Source: Cyathus striatus (Eukaryota; Basidiomycota; Agaricomycetes; Agaricales; Nidulariaceae). Taken from it: a DNA stretch of 64,000 nt. The notes below the pieces were generated by a model that made no database searches, was not told where the DNA came from, and saw only the letters and a list, made by a program, of their open reading frames with translations. The stretch is from contig JAOVFP010000004.1 in assembly GCA_025738555.1 (NCBI GenBank), positions 6,448,001 through 6,512,000 of the forward strand. The letters run 5' to 3'. This document shows positions 23,061 through 36,200 of the stretch, one piece after another (positions within the stretch are counted from its first letter, which is position 1; every line of letters starts with the position of its first letter). Made by a program: the position numbers and the translations under genes.

Positions 23061-23332
23061 CCTAAACAAAGAAATGTATGTGTCGGTTGAAGTCTGTTCA
23101 ACTTACGGCATCCTAAGGTGAATGAAGAAAAAGGTTAGCGAAAAGACGAGTTTTTTTCGAACATATCGATGCTAAAGAACTCGGAAAATGAGATCTGAAC
23201 GAGTCTTGAGGACCTTGGACTTTGTTCGTCGCGAGAGAAGAGGAAGGGGGTTAGTACTCAGTAAGTAAACTGAATAAGAGAAAATCAATATTTACCAACC
23301 AATCACAGAGCGTAAATGGGCTTCGACCAATC

Positions 23333-23364
23333 ATATCTTCAGTACAGCCATAAACATTTTAATT
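23333..23364. repeat. 32-bp direct repeat, copy 2
   Basis: Identical to 21723-21754. Followed at 23412-23440 by a hairpin GCAGGCG-TTT-CGCCTGC, whose relative occurs at 27330-27358. Confidence 0.85.
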
Positions 23365-25715
23365 CAATCTATATACTTACTACATACTATCATTGTTGGT
23401 TCCCTCGCACTGTAGAGCAGGCGTTTCGCCTGCACTACAAAATTGAAGATTTACTAATTTCGTTTGAACTTTGTTATCATAAGCACGCAAATGTTATTTC
23501 CATTCAACGCCGCAATTACTCAACGAGAACTCAAGATCGTCGGTATCGAGTACTCCAAGAGCCACTGAATACCGGAATAAAGGTTGGTTCTAATATTGGC
23601 ATATTTAACAATCACCTACAAACGTTAGCGCAAGAAAACTACATGAAATAACAAGAACCTACTCAGGTTTAGATCTCTGGATTGTTAAGGAGCAGGACAA
23701 TGGGGCAGCTCGAGAAGTGTTCGAAAGCTTATTTCGAACGGATACCGGCCAATACCCCACCTACACTTCCAATTGGTGACAGCACTCGGCCATGACTACT
23801 TCTCCCCACCACGACAAACCAATGACCAACGATGATGACGACGACGTTCAACCATGATTCGGTTGAATTGTGTGCGAGAGAATAAAATGGCAGTACTGAT
23901 TCATATTACTGATTCATATTAATTCAGTTTCCGGGAGAATCATAAACACAGACATATTTACTATTAATAGGTCTGCGCGTATTAATAGACTAATTAAATA
24001 TGGGTAACCTTCATGAGCAGGTGGTACGCGTTTATAACTTTTTCATCATAATGTTCTCAAAATAACTCAAAGAACCTGCATTAATATGATCAAGATGAAC
24101 TCACTTTCATGTTTTTATGCCGATTCATACACCAACGTGAGCATGAAGGATAAACAAACATGTCTCCACGTGTTCCCCTTGGTCCTCCTCAATGTACGCT
24201 CCCTCCCCCTATGTCTGATTCTTGTGCATTCTATCTACCCCGAATTCTCTACGGTGCGGATGTCTAGCCTAACCCTCCGACAGCTACAATGAGCAATTCA
24301 ATGTCATAGAAATGGGAAACTGCATGAGCCCTCCCTTATCCCCCACAAATGTACCTACCCTCCCCCCCAGAATGGGACGCACCTGAAAAATAGTCCAGAC
24401 ATATCAACACCCAATAGCCTCCTTCAATGACATGCACCGTTGCCCCCCTTACGTCCTTTTCTTCTTGCAGCATAGCCATGGAGCTTTACCTGGGTACACC
24501 TCCCTAGTTAGGGGGCACCCATCCCACCCTCCGGACACATCGTCAGACATCCCGAATCATACGTACCACACTTTTTACATTTTCTTCGAACACATATTGA
24601 TCCTGCACAGCCTCCTCCCAGCAACCCTAGTAGTACCTTACGCTGACACTAGTTCAGAGTAAGAACTCTGGTATGTCACTGATGTCATCGCATTTGGTCA
24701 GCAAACTTTTGGAGAATTTTCTGTAAATGTTTGACCACTGAATATGTTCAGTAGTCTGCAGTATAAAATATGCATAAAATTTCTTGAAAATGATTAATTT
24801 TTTATAAATACACTGAAATTTTTATGCGTGCGATCACACAAAATATTAAGCTGTTGGCTATTTCTAACATATGTTTGAAATATTTTAAATCATTTACTTG
24901 TCTTTTAACATTTTGCTACAGCATTATTTTTAAAACAAATGGAGCATATTTGACCAGAAATAATCTTTTAAGTATATAAACTATTCTTACAATAATTGTA
25001 CGATCGATATTTGTCACAATCTATCAATTTTTAATAAGTATTCCTTCGCAGATTAAATCAGTTTTGCCCGTTGTGCATCGAAAATAATAAAATTCACACG
25101 GTGACTTGACGCGACGGCGCTTAGCGACGCCCGGTGACCAAGAGGCGACTCCCCCTCGTTCGATCTCAGCTGAAAAACCCACTTCTCTTTGTACGGACTC
25201 CAAATCTATATATCTCCTATATCTTGAATTCTACAGCTTTTTTTTATAAATGCCCCCTGATCGAACCCCTCTCTGCGCTTACGCACAATAATTACAATCC
25301 AGAATTGATAAAGAAACCCGGCCAATCGCCATTCCTAGTAGTACTGACATCTAGTACTACTATCATGGCGACTCACTGCACCAGTTCCCTCCTGCTAAAA
25401 GTCTTCTTCAAATCCGAATACTTATGTGAATTTATGATCTGCATGAAAGCCATTAATAACCAGACGCATACGGACGAGAGTGCGGTAGTAGGTACTATTG
25501 CCATTAAGTTACAATAACACTCCTCTCAATCACGGAGTAAAATTCCAATATGTTTCATTTGTAAACGATATCCATTACACTCAAGGGGTGATGGTGTACT
25601 CCGTTAACCTTAATGGTCAATGGTGAATTATTGTTAATGTGTAACGGAGTACATGTTTCAGATGCGCGATCTTATGTAGAAAATTAAAAATAGAGAGTGA
25701 GGAAAAAATTTATGA
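23365..25715. other. intergenic, AT-rich, no gene seen
   Basis: No supported coding region. At 25595-25606 and 25642-25653 there is a perfect 12-bp inverted repeat (TGTACTCCGTTA), a possible remnant of a small inverted-repeat element. Confidence 0.4.
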
Positions 25716-26179
25716 CTATTTTGTTTCAGCATCGTCGATCTCTGCAATTTGTGCATCTAACGTGGTGAGCTCCGCCTTCAATTTCCTCACTCTTTTAGCT
25801 TTCTTGTCCTTTAACAGTCTCTTCTTTCTTTCGATTTCCTTTAACAATTCAAGTTCTTCGTCATCAGATTCTTCATCGTTTATAGAACCTATTGAATTCA
25901 TATTCTTTGTGACTTCTTGATTACGTGATGTAAGTTAGTGATACAGTTAGAAAGAACAAAAGGTATTCCTGTGCACCTGTTACGTTGGCGTAGTCACTTA
26001 CTTCTCTCCACTGGCAAGGATTAACGTACTGACCTAGAGTAAATGTAAGAGAGAACGTGGGGGAACTTTGAAATGTACTCACTGTGTCCACTTGGAGCGG
26101 ATGTTTTACGGTCTGGGATTGGCATCTCCGCATCATTATTGTGGATTGTAAAACTATGAGAATTTTCGAAGAATGGCAT
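25716..26179 (-). CDS. small coiled-coil protein, hypothetical
   Basis: ATG at 26179 opens MPFFENSHSFTIHNNDAEMP. One intron from GTGAGT (about 26082) to an AG near 25920 joins in frame to KVTKNMNSIGSINDEE. The last exon is an acidic stretch followed by a heptad-like charged helix (LLKEIERKKRLLKDKKAKR) and the stop at 25716. Total about 97 residues. A longer three-exon reading of the intron does not keep frame. No function is recognised. The ATG context and frame-preserving splice support a real small gene, but it could be a truncated piece of a larger one. Confidence 0.4.
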
Positions 26180-28484
26180 TGTAGTTGTAGTGTGTGGGGT
26201 GCTCTGATAGTGATTGGTATGAATTGAAGTTAGGTATGAGTATAGCGTATTTTAGAGTTTATATACGCACGATTTATGGCGCAGTCTGCGGCTGTATGGT
26301 TGGATAATAGGAACAATTATCGAAAAAAGAAGCTGCTTGTTTATCTCACGAATGGCATTGTTGTAATTGCTGTTATGTCGTAAAAAAACACTCATATTGT
26401 TTACATAGGGACCCACGGGCGGCATAAGACGCCACAGAAAGTACAAAAAACTCCAAGAAGACATTATAGTTGTGTCGATTACTCCGACATGTTTTGTGTA
26501 GCTTCACTTATAATGGAATGGTATGTATTCGAATGTACTATCGGCTGTCGAAGCTGATGGTAAATATGAACAAATATACATTTCTAGAAGCGCAACTAAT
26601 GAACCATGCCGAAGTCTCTTACCCAAACTTTCGTCGTTGGCTGGATCCCTTGGCTACGGTTTTTATATGGTAACGAAATGATTACCCTATCATGCTAAGC
26701 ATCCTCTTTTTTCCTTCATCCGTTGTACTAAGTAATACTATCCTTATCACCTCGATAGGGCCGAAGCTCCTTTTAAATCTCCTATCAGTTTCGTGATTCC
26801 CTTATTCGCTATTTCAGCGGTCGGCTGTAAATCAGAGGCTCGGCTATAGTTATGCAAGTCCTGTTAAGTTGACGTGGAAACTTTCGCGATTCCAAGCTGT
26901 ACGTGGTAGTGAGCTGTTCTCCTGTCACGTGGGAACTACCATCGCTTTGGGTACCCACGAGTACCCTTTCAATTCATCATTGGGACGTTAGGTTTAGAAG
27001 AGAGAACTTGCGAAGAACTCAATCTCAGAAAGTATACATTACTAACGCCATTTCATGCTGAACTGCCTTTCTCATGCAGACTCAGCTGGCCAACTTGGGC
27101 GTGTCTTTGATAAGATGATATTTGTGCGTCAACAGCAAATTAATCCTCCTGTATTCATCCGATGCGTTATCATTAACACCCACATGGAATCTAAATGATG
27201 TCCTGTAAACAGGAATATGGCGACGGCTGTCAACAAACATTTACCAGTGTTACGGGCATAGGACTTGTGAAGTATCATTCTTTCAATCGTTGCAGCACTC
27301 AAACAACGCCACATATATACTATGAACACTGTAGAGCAAGCGTTCGGCCTGCACTATGAAACGGACGATTCTACAAGTTCTGGGGAGGCGCAATACCTCT
27401 GATCTCAAATGTGTTTGTGTATACAGTTTACAACCATCAAACGTGACACTATCGCTTCGCGTGACAACTTTTCTCATTTTGCTTATCCTGATCCCAAATC
27501 TACACCAATTAAACCAATTCTTTTTGAATCGCAAGGAATATCATACTATTAAAATGTTACAGGAAGTAGCTATTCAAAATATTTACATTCCAAAGAATTA
27601 TATGCAAAACAAAATGGGGAGTTTGGATAATTTAGTGAATTTCAAAAATTCTGTGGCTTGTATTGTTGTGAAAAATCGGGAATAATCACTCTTGTAGTGT
27701 ATAGTTGTTGGGGGAAAGCACTAATCTACATTTTCTACTATTCTTATCGAGCTGTGTGTGTCATATCTTTATAGAATTACAGATTCTGTGATATTCACTG
27801 TCTTGCAAGACATCAAAACTTTATTTATAAGCTGATCCGGGACTTCGGCACTACTAATTTTGAATGGTTTTGTAATAAATAATTGACTGTCACGCCATGT
27901 GGTACCGATCAAAATCCATTCCCATCCACCATTTTATATATTTGACCAACTTCCCTTCATCCAATGCATTAAATATTTTACAGTAGAGTCAGTGGGGTAC
28001 TACGCTATCTGCCTATACATCATTTGTAAAAATTGGAGGAGGGAATAAAGAGTTATGATGACATCATGTTTTTACTGTCACATTTGATGGTTGTATACTG
28101 TATTTGTGATTTGAGGAATTTTTCAGATTATGGAAACACATGATTTTGTACGAAAGCTGAATATGTTTATGCATAATATTCCATATTTGGAGATAATATT
28201 TGATGCCGCAGGGATTGTACGTTTTTGTTTTCCACAATTGGTGCAAGAAGTGTGTCATCCATATGTAATGTCACCCTATACACCAAAAATATCACAATTG
28301 CTAACGTGCAATCCCTAACCAATGTACTCATAATTACTCTGACCCAAGTAGCTGGTATTAAAGTAAGATAGAGACAAGTAAGTGTGCTTTAAATTCTGTG
28401 CACTATCATAGCCCATTAGCGATTATGTAATACGCATTTTGACGTGTCGCGTACTGTGCTGAAATGCATCCCTCTATCAGGCCA
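26180..28484. other. intergenic, no gene seen
   Basis: No supported gene. 27274-27329 is a diverged copy of 32931-32984 (shared core TTTCAATCGTTGCAGCACTC, with two substitutions in the other copy), directly followed by the hairpin repeat at 27330-27358. Confidence 0.4.
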
Positions 28485-28486
28485 TA

Positions 28487-29945
28487 CGGTGATTTTTATA
28501 CATAATTGCACTGTAATTACAGCGCAATCGTAATGTATAGATCACTGTAGTTACAGTGGCAGCCTGGTATTATTAAGCATAATGAAAGTCCGTATCTAAG
28601 CGTGCTGATACACATGTTCCCAGAAGCTGATGTACATGCATCCTTAGCAACAGATTATTAATCATGCCCTTTCCCGCCCTTCGCGCGATATTTCCCAAAG
28701 AAACGGTTTTCATTTACTTTGGTCGGGATTGATTACATTTGTAATGGGCTTCTTTAAACCTTCGTTTGCTTCCCTCCTTTAATTGAAATAAAAACATATG
28801 GTGGAATTAGAAATAACATACATTACTATATATTATAATTTAGCACACCTCTATATAAATGCACAGTGTACATCTATGTTTATATTAGGGCTAATAGCAT
28901 TCTAAATCAATGCTTCGACATCTCTAAACAGAAAGAATGTTTATTTCTTTTGGCTGTCAAGAACAAATGAAGCCAATAGTAACGACATATATTGATACAT
29001 TCTACACTACAGTAGAGTAAATTAATACCAGAAATGCATTGATATACTTTTATCAGTGTCAAATTAATTTGGGAGCTACCTAGATAGGTCCTCAGCATCT
29101 GTTTTAACGAAGTTCCGTATATATTAAAGCAATAAGTTCATAAGACTTTCGAGTTTCGTCAGACCAAAACTCAGGGTGGTCCTATTGGCTTTATAAGTCA
29201 CATTATTAATCTTTCATAACTAAAATATTATACAATCTGCAAATTTTTTAAGAGATTTCATTCAAGGAATGGCTATAAAATCAATTGTTTTCACTTTTCC
29301 GAAACCTCCATATGATACGGCATCCGGCGCGATGGATTCTTATATCACGTGAAGATATCTATCACCGATATCTTCGAACTTCGAAGGTGATCTTGCCTCG
29401 GATATTCCCGGACCCTGATGAAAGGATTCCGCCCTGCCGCCCAATGACCCTGCCCTATTCCACTACATCCCCACCCCTCCATATTTCTACAATACATGTC
29501 TTTATAGATAGGAATAAAATATTTACTAAATTAGCATTGTATTTATTGCTTGTCAGACACGAAACAATCAATTAACTGAGTTAAGTCTAAAATAACGAAA
29601 TTTCAGGTCTTTGGAAAACATATCTACAAACTGGAAACATACCAAATTTACAAATGGCGCTCCGAATTTCAGAATGTGGGCGGAAGCTAATTACGTAAGT
29701 TTTATTTAGAAGTGTCAGGAAGTTCTAACACGAGGCTCGAGCCTCGAGGGCGGCTGTGTGCACTACTGTGTATAGGTGTAGTGCTTGTTGCGGTAATTTG
29801 TGCAGCACACCTAGATCTATCGGGTACACGCACCGATGTAAGTGTGTAGTTTACTTTCAGTTATGTAAGTACATATACTGTAACTACAGTCAGGTATACA
29901 TAATGCTCCCACTGTAATTACCGTAAATTATTATAAAGATCACCG
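28487..29945. mobile_element. mariner-like non-autonomous element
   Basis: The left end CGGTGATTTTTATACATAAT (28487) and the complement of the right end, CGGTGATCTTTATAATAAT (ending 29945), are inverted copies that stay similar for about 75 bp through CTGTAATTACAG-type motifs. TA lies directly outside on both sides (28485-28486 and 29946-29947), the Tc1/mariner target duplication. The 1.46 kb interior has no transposase frame. A perfect 14-bp palindrome, GAGGCTCGAGCCTC, lies near 29732. Confidence 0.6.
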
Positions 29946-30039
29946 TATCTAGTGCCTCTATGAAATAAGCCAAGCCACGCCCTGCTATCAACTATCTACC
30001 TGTTATATAAAGCATCACAAACAACCTTTATACAATAAT

Positions 30040-30330
30040 ATGGCCAGAAGTTTGAAGAAACGAATGAAGGGGAAGACTAAAAGGCAACTTGAAAGCCTTG
30101 ATGCTGTCAATGCAGCACGTCGTATCATCTCGTAAACACAACATACATTCAGTTCCCAGTGCATTATCAAAAGCAAATAAATGTATAAACGATCTGGAAG
30201 CAGTTAATTTGCGCCTTCGAAGGGAAGGAAGGCTAGCAAGGGAATGTAAGTTCCAACGTGCACAAAGGTGGTGAAGAGTTGACTGTACCAGTAAGAACAG
30301 GTAGCTCTAGTAATGTAGTGGATACTGAAC
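30040..30330 (+). pseudogene. remnant of a small basic protein gene
   Basis: GTTATATAAAGCATC (about 30001) is a TATA-like element. About 30 bp later an ATG opens MARSLKKRMKGKTKRQLESL, DAVNAARRIIS, stop. The continuing segment SALSKANKCINDLEAVNLRL with RREGRLAREC is in another frame to about 30274. The basic, heptad-like text resembles N-terminal parts of transposon-encoded proteins, but the frame is broken. Confidence 0.35.
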
Positions 30331-30599
30331 TTTATGAATCTGACCACTATGACGATATGGCATAATAGTTACTCTTATTTTATACCATACTACATATATA
30401 CACTAATAATATACCATTACCGTGAACCATACAGCTATATTCTGATGATATGATATGATACCTACAATTCAGAGAGAACGGCAAAATGTGGTGACCGTTT
30501 TTGAGTGGCTGTACACTTAGTCAGCAGCCGCGTTCTCTCACTGCAATTGCGCCTCCCCATACTTTAAGTATTACTTAGTAATACTATAGTCAATCGTTC

Positions 30600-31800
30600 A
30601 TATAACGTGACTTGTCACGATACCGACCGGCTACCGGTCTAACTCTCAACAACTCCCACCCTCCCACCACCTCAACAACACCGACACCCACCGCGTCGGC
30701 AATGCCTCACGCCCCCAACCTCAACTTGTCCTCCACGTCAACATCCCCGAACGTCAACATCCCCCTCCTCACGCCCTACAACGACATCAATGCGACGTCG
30801 CTTGACACCAGGTATGCCCCTCTCCACTCAACTTAGCACCCCCCCGCTATCTCACGCCCGAGCCCTCGCTCGACGACAATGTCGTCACATCAACAGCCCC
30901 AACCTCTCATCACCCGTCTCTCGTCTCGTCAATGCAACCACTGCCCCCACTCCTGCCACGTCACCCAGCTCCCTCTCCTCCCTCCTCTTCCCCTGTGTCA
31001 CAACGACCACGACGCCGACGCCGCTGGCAAGAACGGCGTCGGCGCTACATCACCCAGCTCCTCTTCTTCCCTCCCTGCTTCACAAAGACGACAACGCCAC
31101 GTTACCCGGCCCCTCCCTCCCTCTCTGCCTCCCTGCAGACGACAATGCCGCTGGTAAGAACGGCTTCGACGCCACATCGTCCAGGCTCCCTCAACGTGTC
31201 CCCCTCTCAATGTCTGTCTCCAATGGCCCCCAACACCAACGACAATGCCCAACCCCACCTGCTTCCCCAACCACGCCACCAACCGACACCCCCACCCGTA
31301 CCCGCAACGACGACACTTATAACAGCGCCCAATGCCCACACTACGATTACGACACCAGCGCCAACACTAACGCCCACAACGAGGACGAAGACAGCGTGCG
31401 ACGGCTACAACAAGCTGGAGGACAGAGGGGTGTCGTGGGCGGTGCACGGCAGGAGCGACGACAGCAGGCGCATAGCGAGGGGAGCCAGGAGGACAGAGGA
31501 ACGTCGAGGGTGGTGCGCGGCAGGAGGGGCGGCGTCGGCAGGTGCATAGCGCCCAGCATCATCGCACACCTACCTTCCGCAACAGCCCCAGCTCTCAGCC
31601 CCTCCTGTTCACCCCACCCTTGTTCGTCGTCGTCGACGACGCTGTCAACTTCCCCGCTGTCGCTATCGCCGTGTCTCCAACAGCACCAGCCTCTCTCTCA
31701 CCTCCACCATCGCCACCCTTCTTGTCCACAACGACGGCAGCGATCCCCTCCCTTCCCCCTCCTTCCCTTGACGCGGGCTAGAGACAACTTAATTTAGTAT
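30600..31800. repeat. C-rich low-complexity block
   Basis: Strongly C-rich DNA gives overlapping long frames in all three plus frames (the longest 30790-31797, 335 codons) of Pro/Ser/Thr/Arg/His with no domain. Open frames in several registers at once point to composition rather than a gene. Imperfect internal repeats (GGCAAGAACGGCGTCG / GGTAAGAACGGCTTCG near 31026 and 31153) indicate tandem duplication. Confidence 0.5.
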
Positions 31801-31939
31801 AAGTTAACTGTATGTTAGTAGTAGTAGTGTAGTAATAATTTTTTTTATTAAAAGCCTAATTTGTGAAATAATGAGTGAGCATTGCTGGAATCAGAAGGGG
31901 CGTTGGAAGACGTGGTAGGCTACTAGGGAAGTACCTAGA

Positions 31940-32026
31940 AGTACCTAAATTCTGTGCGGATCCGCACAGAATTCCTAGGTCTGTAAGGATTCCGTACGGA
32001 CTCCCAGGGGGAGCGTAAATTACTGG
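31940..32026. mobile_element. KDZ-like right terminus, solo
   Basis: GGGGGAGCGTAAATTACTGG at 32007-32026 matches the right end of the 13.6-20.8 kb KDZ element (GGGGGAGTGTAAAGTACTGG at 20757-20776) at 18 of 20 positions, and is preceded by GGATTCC/GGACTCC motifs as there. A 26-bp perfect palindrome (31948-31973, centre GGATCC) sits just inside. No matching left end was found upstream. Confidence 0.6.
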
Positions 32027-32600
32027 ACCAAGCTAGGTCTCTCGTCAACGCGCTACCATAGGTATCGTTCAAGAGGTATTCTGCTTGTTCTCTGCTACCG
32101 GGGTCGTCCGGAGTGAGAAGGTGGCTGCTTCTATCAGTGTGAAAAGGGGCGCAATGGTCGTTTAACATAATGTATGTTTGTTCTTCGGTTTTGTAACTGA
32201 AATATGAGGCTGAGGTGTGTCTTACTAGATTTGATACCAACCTTGTCCTCCCTAGTCGATCCCACCTCTTCCTTCCTTATTCTTTGCCACGACTTCCAGG
32301 GTTAAACCTCGCATTTCCTATCAAGACTACCACCGCTGCTGATACAGTAGCCTCTAGTCATCTACGCCGGTGTTGACTATATCTTCACCCACCACGCTCG
32401 GGTTGGAATGGGAAGGGGGAAGTACAATTGTCTTGCCGGATGAAGAGATCTTTTGAGAGGTCAAGGTTGAAGAGTACATCTAGATATATGTCCGACAGCT
32501 CGTTAGAGGTATGTTCCAATTTTCTCTTCTTTTTTGTTGGACTGGTGTTGACGTCTTGGGCTATGTGCTGTTGCATGTAAGAGGATGGGGGCGGATACAC
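32027..32600 (-). pseudogene. gene fragment cut by the KDZ-like terminus
   Basis: On the minus strand, ATG at 32600 opens MYPPPSSYMQQHIAQDVNTS, then a basic KKKRKLEH patch and SDIYLDVLFNLDLSKDLF. After a gap, a second frame (32240 downward) has CAPFHTDRSSHLLTPDDPGS and EYLLNDTYGSALTRDLAWS, ending where the KDZ-like end begins. The C-terminal part would lie beyond the insertion but is not recognised. No family is assigned. Confidence 0.3.
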
Positions 32601-33229
32601 CTCTGAATGCTGTGTCTGGGTCTTAGTGGGGTGCTAGTAGGAGTGCAGAGGAGATTAGAGTTTCTCTCTTCACCTTTCTATCCATACCAGCATCCTTTCT
32701 CTTCTCTGGATTATATCTATCTCGTACGTCATCCGAACGCAATCGGTATGTCAACGTTGAACGTTTAAACGTTGACGTGCGTTGCGAGGGCGCTTAGCGG
32801 CAATTCCACCACGGTCGTCTCAACTGAAACTTGCCTTTGTTTATACTTATCTCGTAGATGTCGAATTCTACAGCCTGTCCCATGAAACCTGTGATGATTG
32901 AACTGCTTACAGGCATGCGACCAGCGATGTCTCATCCTTCCAATCGTTGTAGCACTCAAATGGCAACACCACAGATTTCCTATGAACAGGTATGATTAGA
33001 ACGTGCTTTAGTCGACTAGCGAATTGGATATCTGTGGCTAGATGATAAATCTCGCAACATGTGAGGCAATTATATGTGTGGTGATTGCTTGCGAGTTAGA
33101 TGAAGGACGTTATTGAGAATATGGCTTTCATATCTAAGTGTATAGGTTGTGTGTAGGCTTATTTCAGCTATTAAACACATATAATACTACGTTTCCAGTG
33201 CACATACTATGTATCAAACCAAATATCGA

Positions 33230-36200
33230 TCATGAAGAATATTTCGTACTTGTGGTAGAGGTCATATGGTCAGGTATTACCTCCGAGAGATACCCAGGCA
33301 AAAATCGTTCCATACGGTCATTAGTTGTCGTCCACAACATTTGTTGGTGTTGATCGCGAAGATCATCTCCAGTCGTACGTGGAACAAGAATTCCTTCCGA
33401 GTTCATTACAAGCAGAACGTTCTTTAACGATTCAGGAACGGCTTCGTACTGTGCGAAGGTCAATGTAAACAAGAGGGCTGTATTGAGAGTCTAAGGATTC
33501 ACCAATTGGACATCTTGTTCCATGTTCATTAATCGGTCCATGAGATCGAGAATTTGAATCCAAAGAAGGCGGAATTGCTCTAACTTTACATTGTTCTCTC
33601 GAACTTCGAGGTGTATAAAGGCTTTGCACAACAGTGCGGATGCATGAAGTCAGATTTCAGATATTTCATTCGGGCCCCAATCTGGTTTTAGGAGTTCATC
33701 AAGAATCGGAAAGAGGACTCGATTGAAAATATCTTCAAGGTGGCTATGGTTCATTTCGATGGGTGAAATTTTTGGTCCAAGTAAAATGCGCCGTAGATGA
33801 CGGAGGGCATCATTCCCGATTTCGGGTACGGAGTTGGTTGATTGCCTACTGAGCGTTGTGAGAAGTGGCAATACTAGTTCATGCCAGACTTGTTTTCTAA
33901 TGGTTAGATCTCATAGATTAAATCGCTGTGTCGAAGGAGAAACACACGTTGAGTGCACTCCAGTGCCGTAGCATCCCAGGAAATATGTATGTGATGGAGT
34001 TGAGAGATTAGGTTAATTGAGGCCTTGCCGCGTTCCACGAAAAGAGAACTGAACATTTTCCAACCTTAAAATTTCGCTACAACAAAACTGAGTAAATGCC
34101 ATGAGTTTACGCACTTCAAAGATGAGGGGGGTTCTTCTTTCATTGTGTGTCGCTGATTCTCCATTCACGAGTTAGCAGCCCTCGCAAAGTCATCAAGCAA
34201 GATTACAAGACCGGGGAAGTTATATGGAGAGACGTTCTGCTCTGGGCCATCAAGTATGAGAGTAGAGACGAAATGAAATACTGGCGTAGAGACTTCGGGA
34301 TGAGAAACTGTAGCACGAAACAGTGTGGCGACTACATTCCATTCTTTTTGAGAACTACAATATTTCACGATCAACATGCAGATTCCATAGACATAAGATA
34401 ATCAACGAACCTGATGATCTCTCTGTGTTCCTTAACTATTATCGTGATGCAGGTTACGATTTGTTCTAAAAATGAGCTTGCGACCGAAGGCGGTAGTTCA
34501 GACAATACCACAAGTGATACGTAGATTTGTTCACGATGATTTGGCTGCAATAACATAAGATACCATCTCGGGAAAGTAGAACGTGGCGAACATACATTCC
34601 TGGCAAGAGTACGACATAGACGTAGAAGACCTGTAATAGCTCGTTCTATCAGAAGTGCGCTGTATTGTGTGGGAGTAGACAACAGCACGGATATATGCCC
34701 GAACACGATGGGCCTAAACAAGATTTAGGGAAGAAATTCGACATAAATTGTGTGTCTTACCATATATCTTCTGTACATGCTGATGATTGGCAAGTAATGC
34801 TGACCATTGTTTCGAGAAGAAATACCGACATTGCATCATAAGGAAGGTTATAAGAGCCAGACGCATCCTCTGAATGTAATTTTAACTTCACGACCGAACG
34901 CTCGTGCGCCAACGCTTCTATAGCACGCACTACTGCCAACAGTGCGTCTGATTCCAAATCTCTGTTGGAATGTCACAGTAAGAGGAAAAAACCAGTACTT
35001 TAAGTTATCAGTACTGACATAATCTAACCGTGAAATTCATCCAAACGACAAGATGTAATACAGTCGACAGTGCAAAGTGTGCTCTCGATTTCGGCCTCGG
35101 TTGCATTATGTACATCATCCATGCTTGAATACGGGGTAATCAAATAGGATGACAAGGCTGAAAGGAGTCCCCCATCGGTTCGGACTTGGACATTTCTTGG
35201 CCGACATACTTCGAGAGGGATTGTAGTGACTTCTCCAAGAAAGCCCTGCATTTGAAGCATTCGAGTTGGTAGTAACGAGTGTAAAAAGAGAGTTTGTAAC
35301 ATCTCAAATATCTATAGATCATTAGCATGCATTAGGGAATATACCGAAGTAACGCGGACCTGCATCCACCCGTCACGAATGGCATTTCCATTACTTTTAG
35401 CTATGTTGAACAATACGACAGCGGATAGTTGTCCCTTAAAGTTCTTTCCAAAATCTACCGAGAGCTTGGAAACAGTCAAAGACCGACCATCAATGTCAGT
35501 AGCGACATTACGATTCAGGATGTTCGCAGGCACGGCATCGGATAATAAACTCGTCAATTTTGAAAGAGAAGAGACGATGAAGTCCAAAACCTCAGGTAGC
35601 TGGAAGTGATCTGCGAGCATAGCACACTGCTGAAAGACAGCAACAATTTTCTGTATAATATACTCATCATCAAAGTCAATGAAGCCTTGAATAACAGAGG
35701 ATATAACAGGCTCCCAGATTATTTTAAACATTTCTAGGTCGAATAACAATGAATTGCACAATAAAAATTTGCCTAGTAAGATTAGAGTGAATGCTGTCCT
35801 TTCAATGGAGCACTACAGATGGGACCATACCTGATTGCTTTGATCGCACAAGAAGCTCTTTCCAAGTATATTCGAATCGTAATTGCCCTTCATGCTCTTC
35901 TGGCAGTATTATCTCCTTTTTTATAGATTCGTAGATATCTTGCTATTCAAATATTCGTTTCAGTGTCAACCTTACCCGACAAACAATAAACGTTCTTACG
36001 AGAAACTCATTCGAAAAGTCCGACCCCCCGTTTACACCTCGTAGATTCTTTTGATAATCCTCAAACGACATGCGTTTCTAAATAAAAAGTAAGATCTGAA
36101 GTTATGCTACAATGGATGACACTTACTCGTACTTGAGAATTATGAAGATCAGTATTAAGCAGGATCATAGAATACGTTAACACGTATACTGCATCTTTAT

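Noticed and set aside
30790..31797. 335-codon open frame, plus strand
   Set aside because: Pro/Ser/Thr/His-rich low complexity; other frames of the same strand are equally open, so it reflects C-rich composition.
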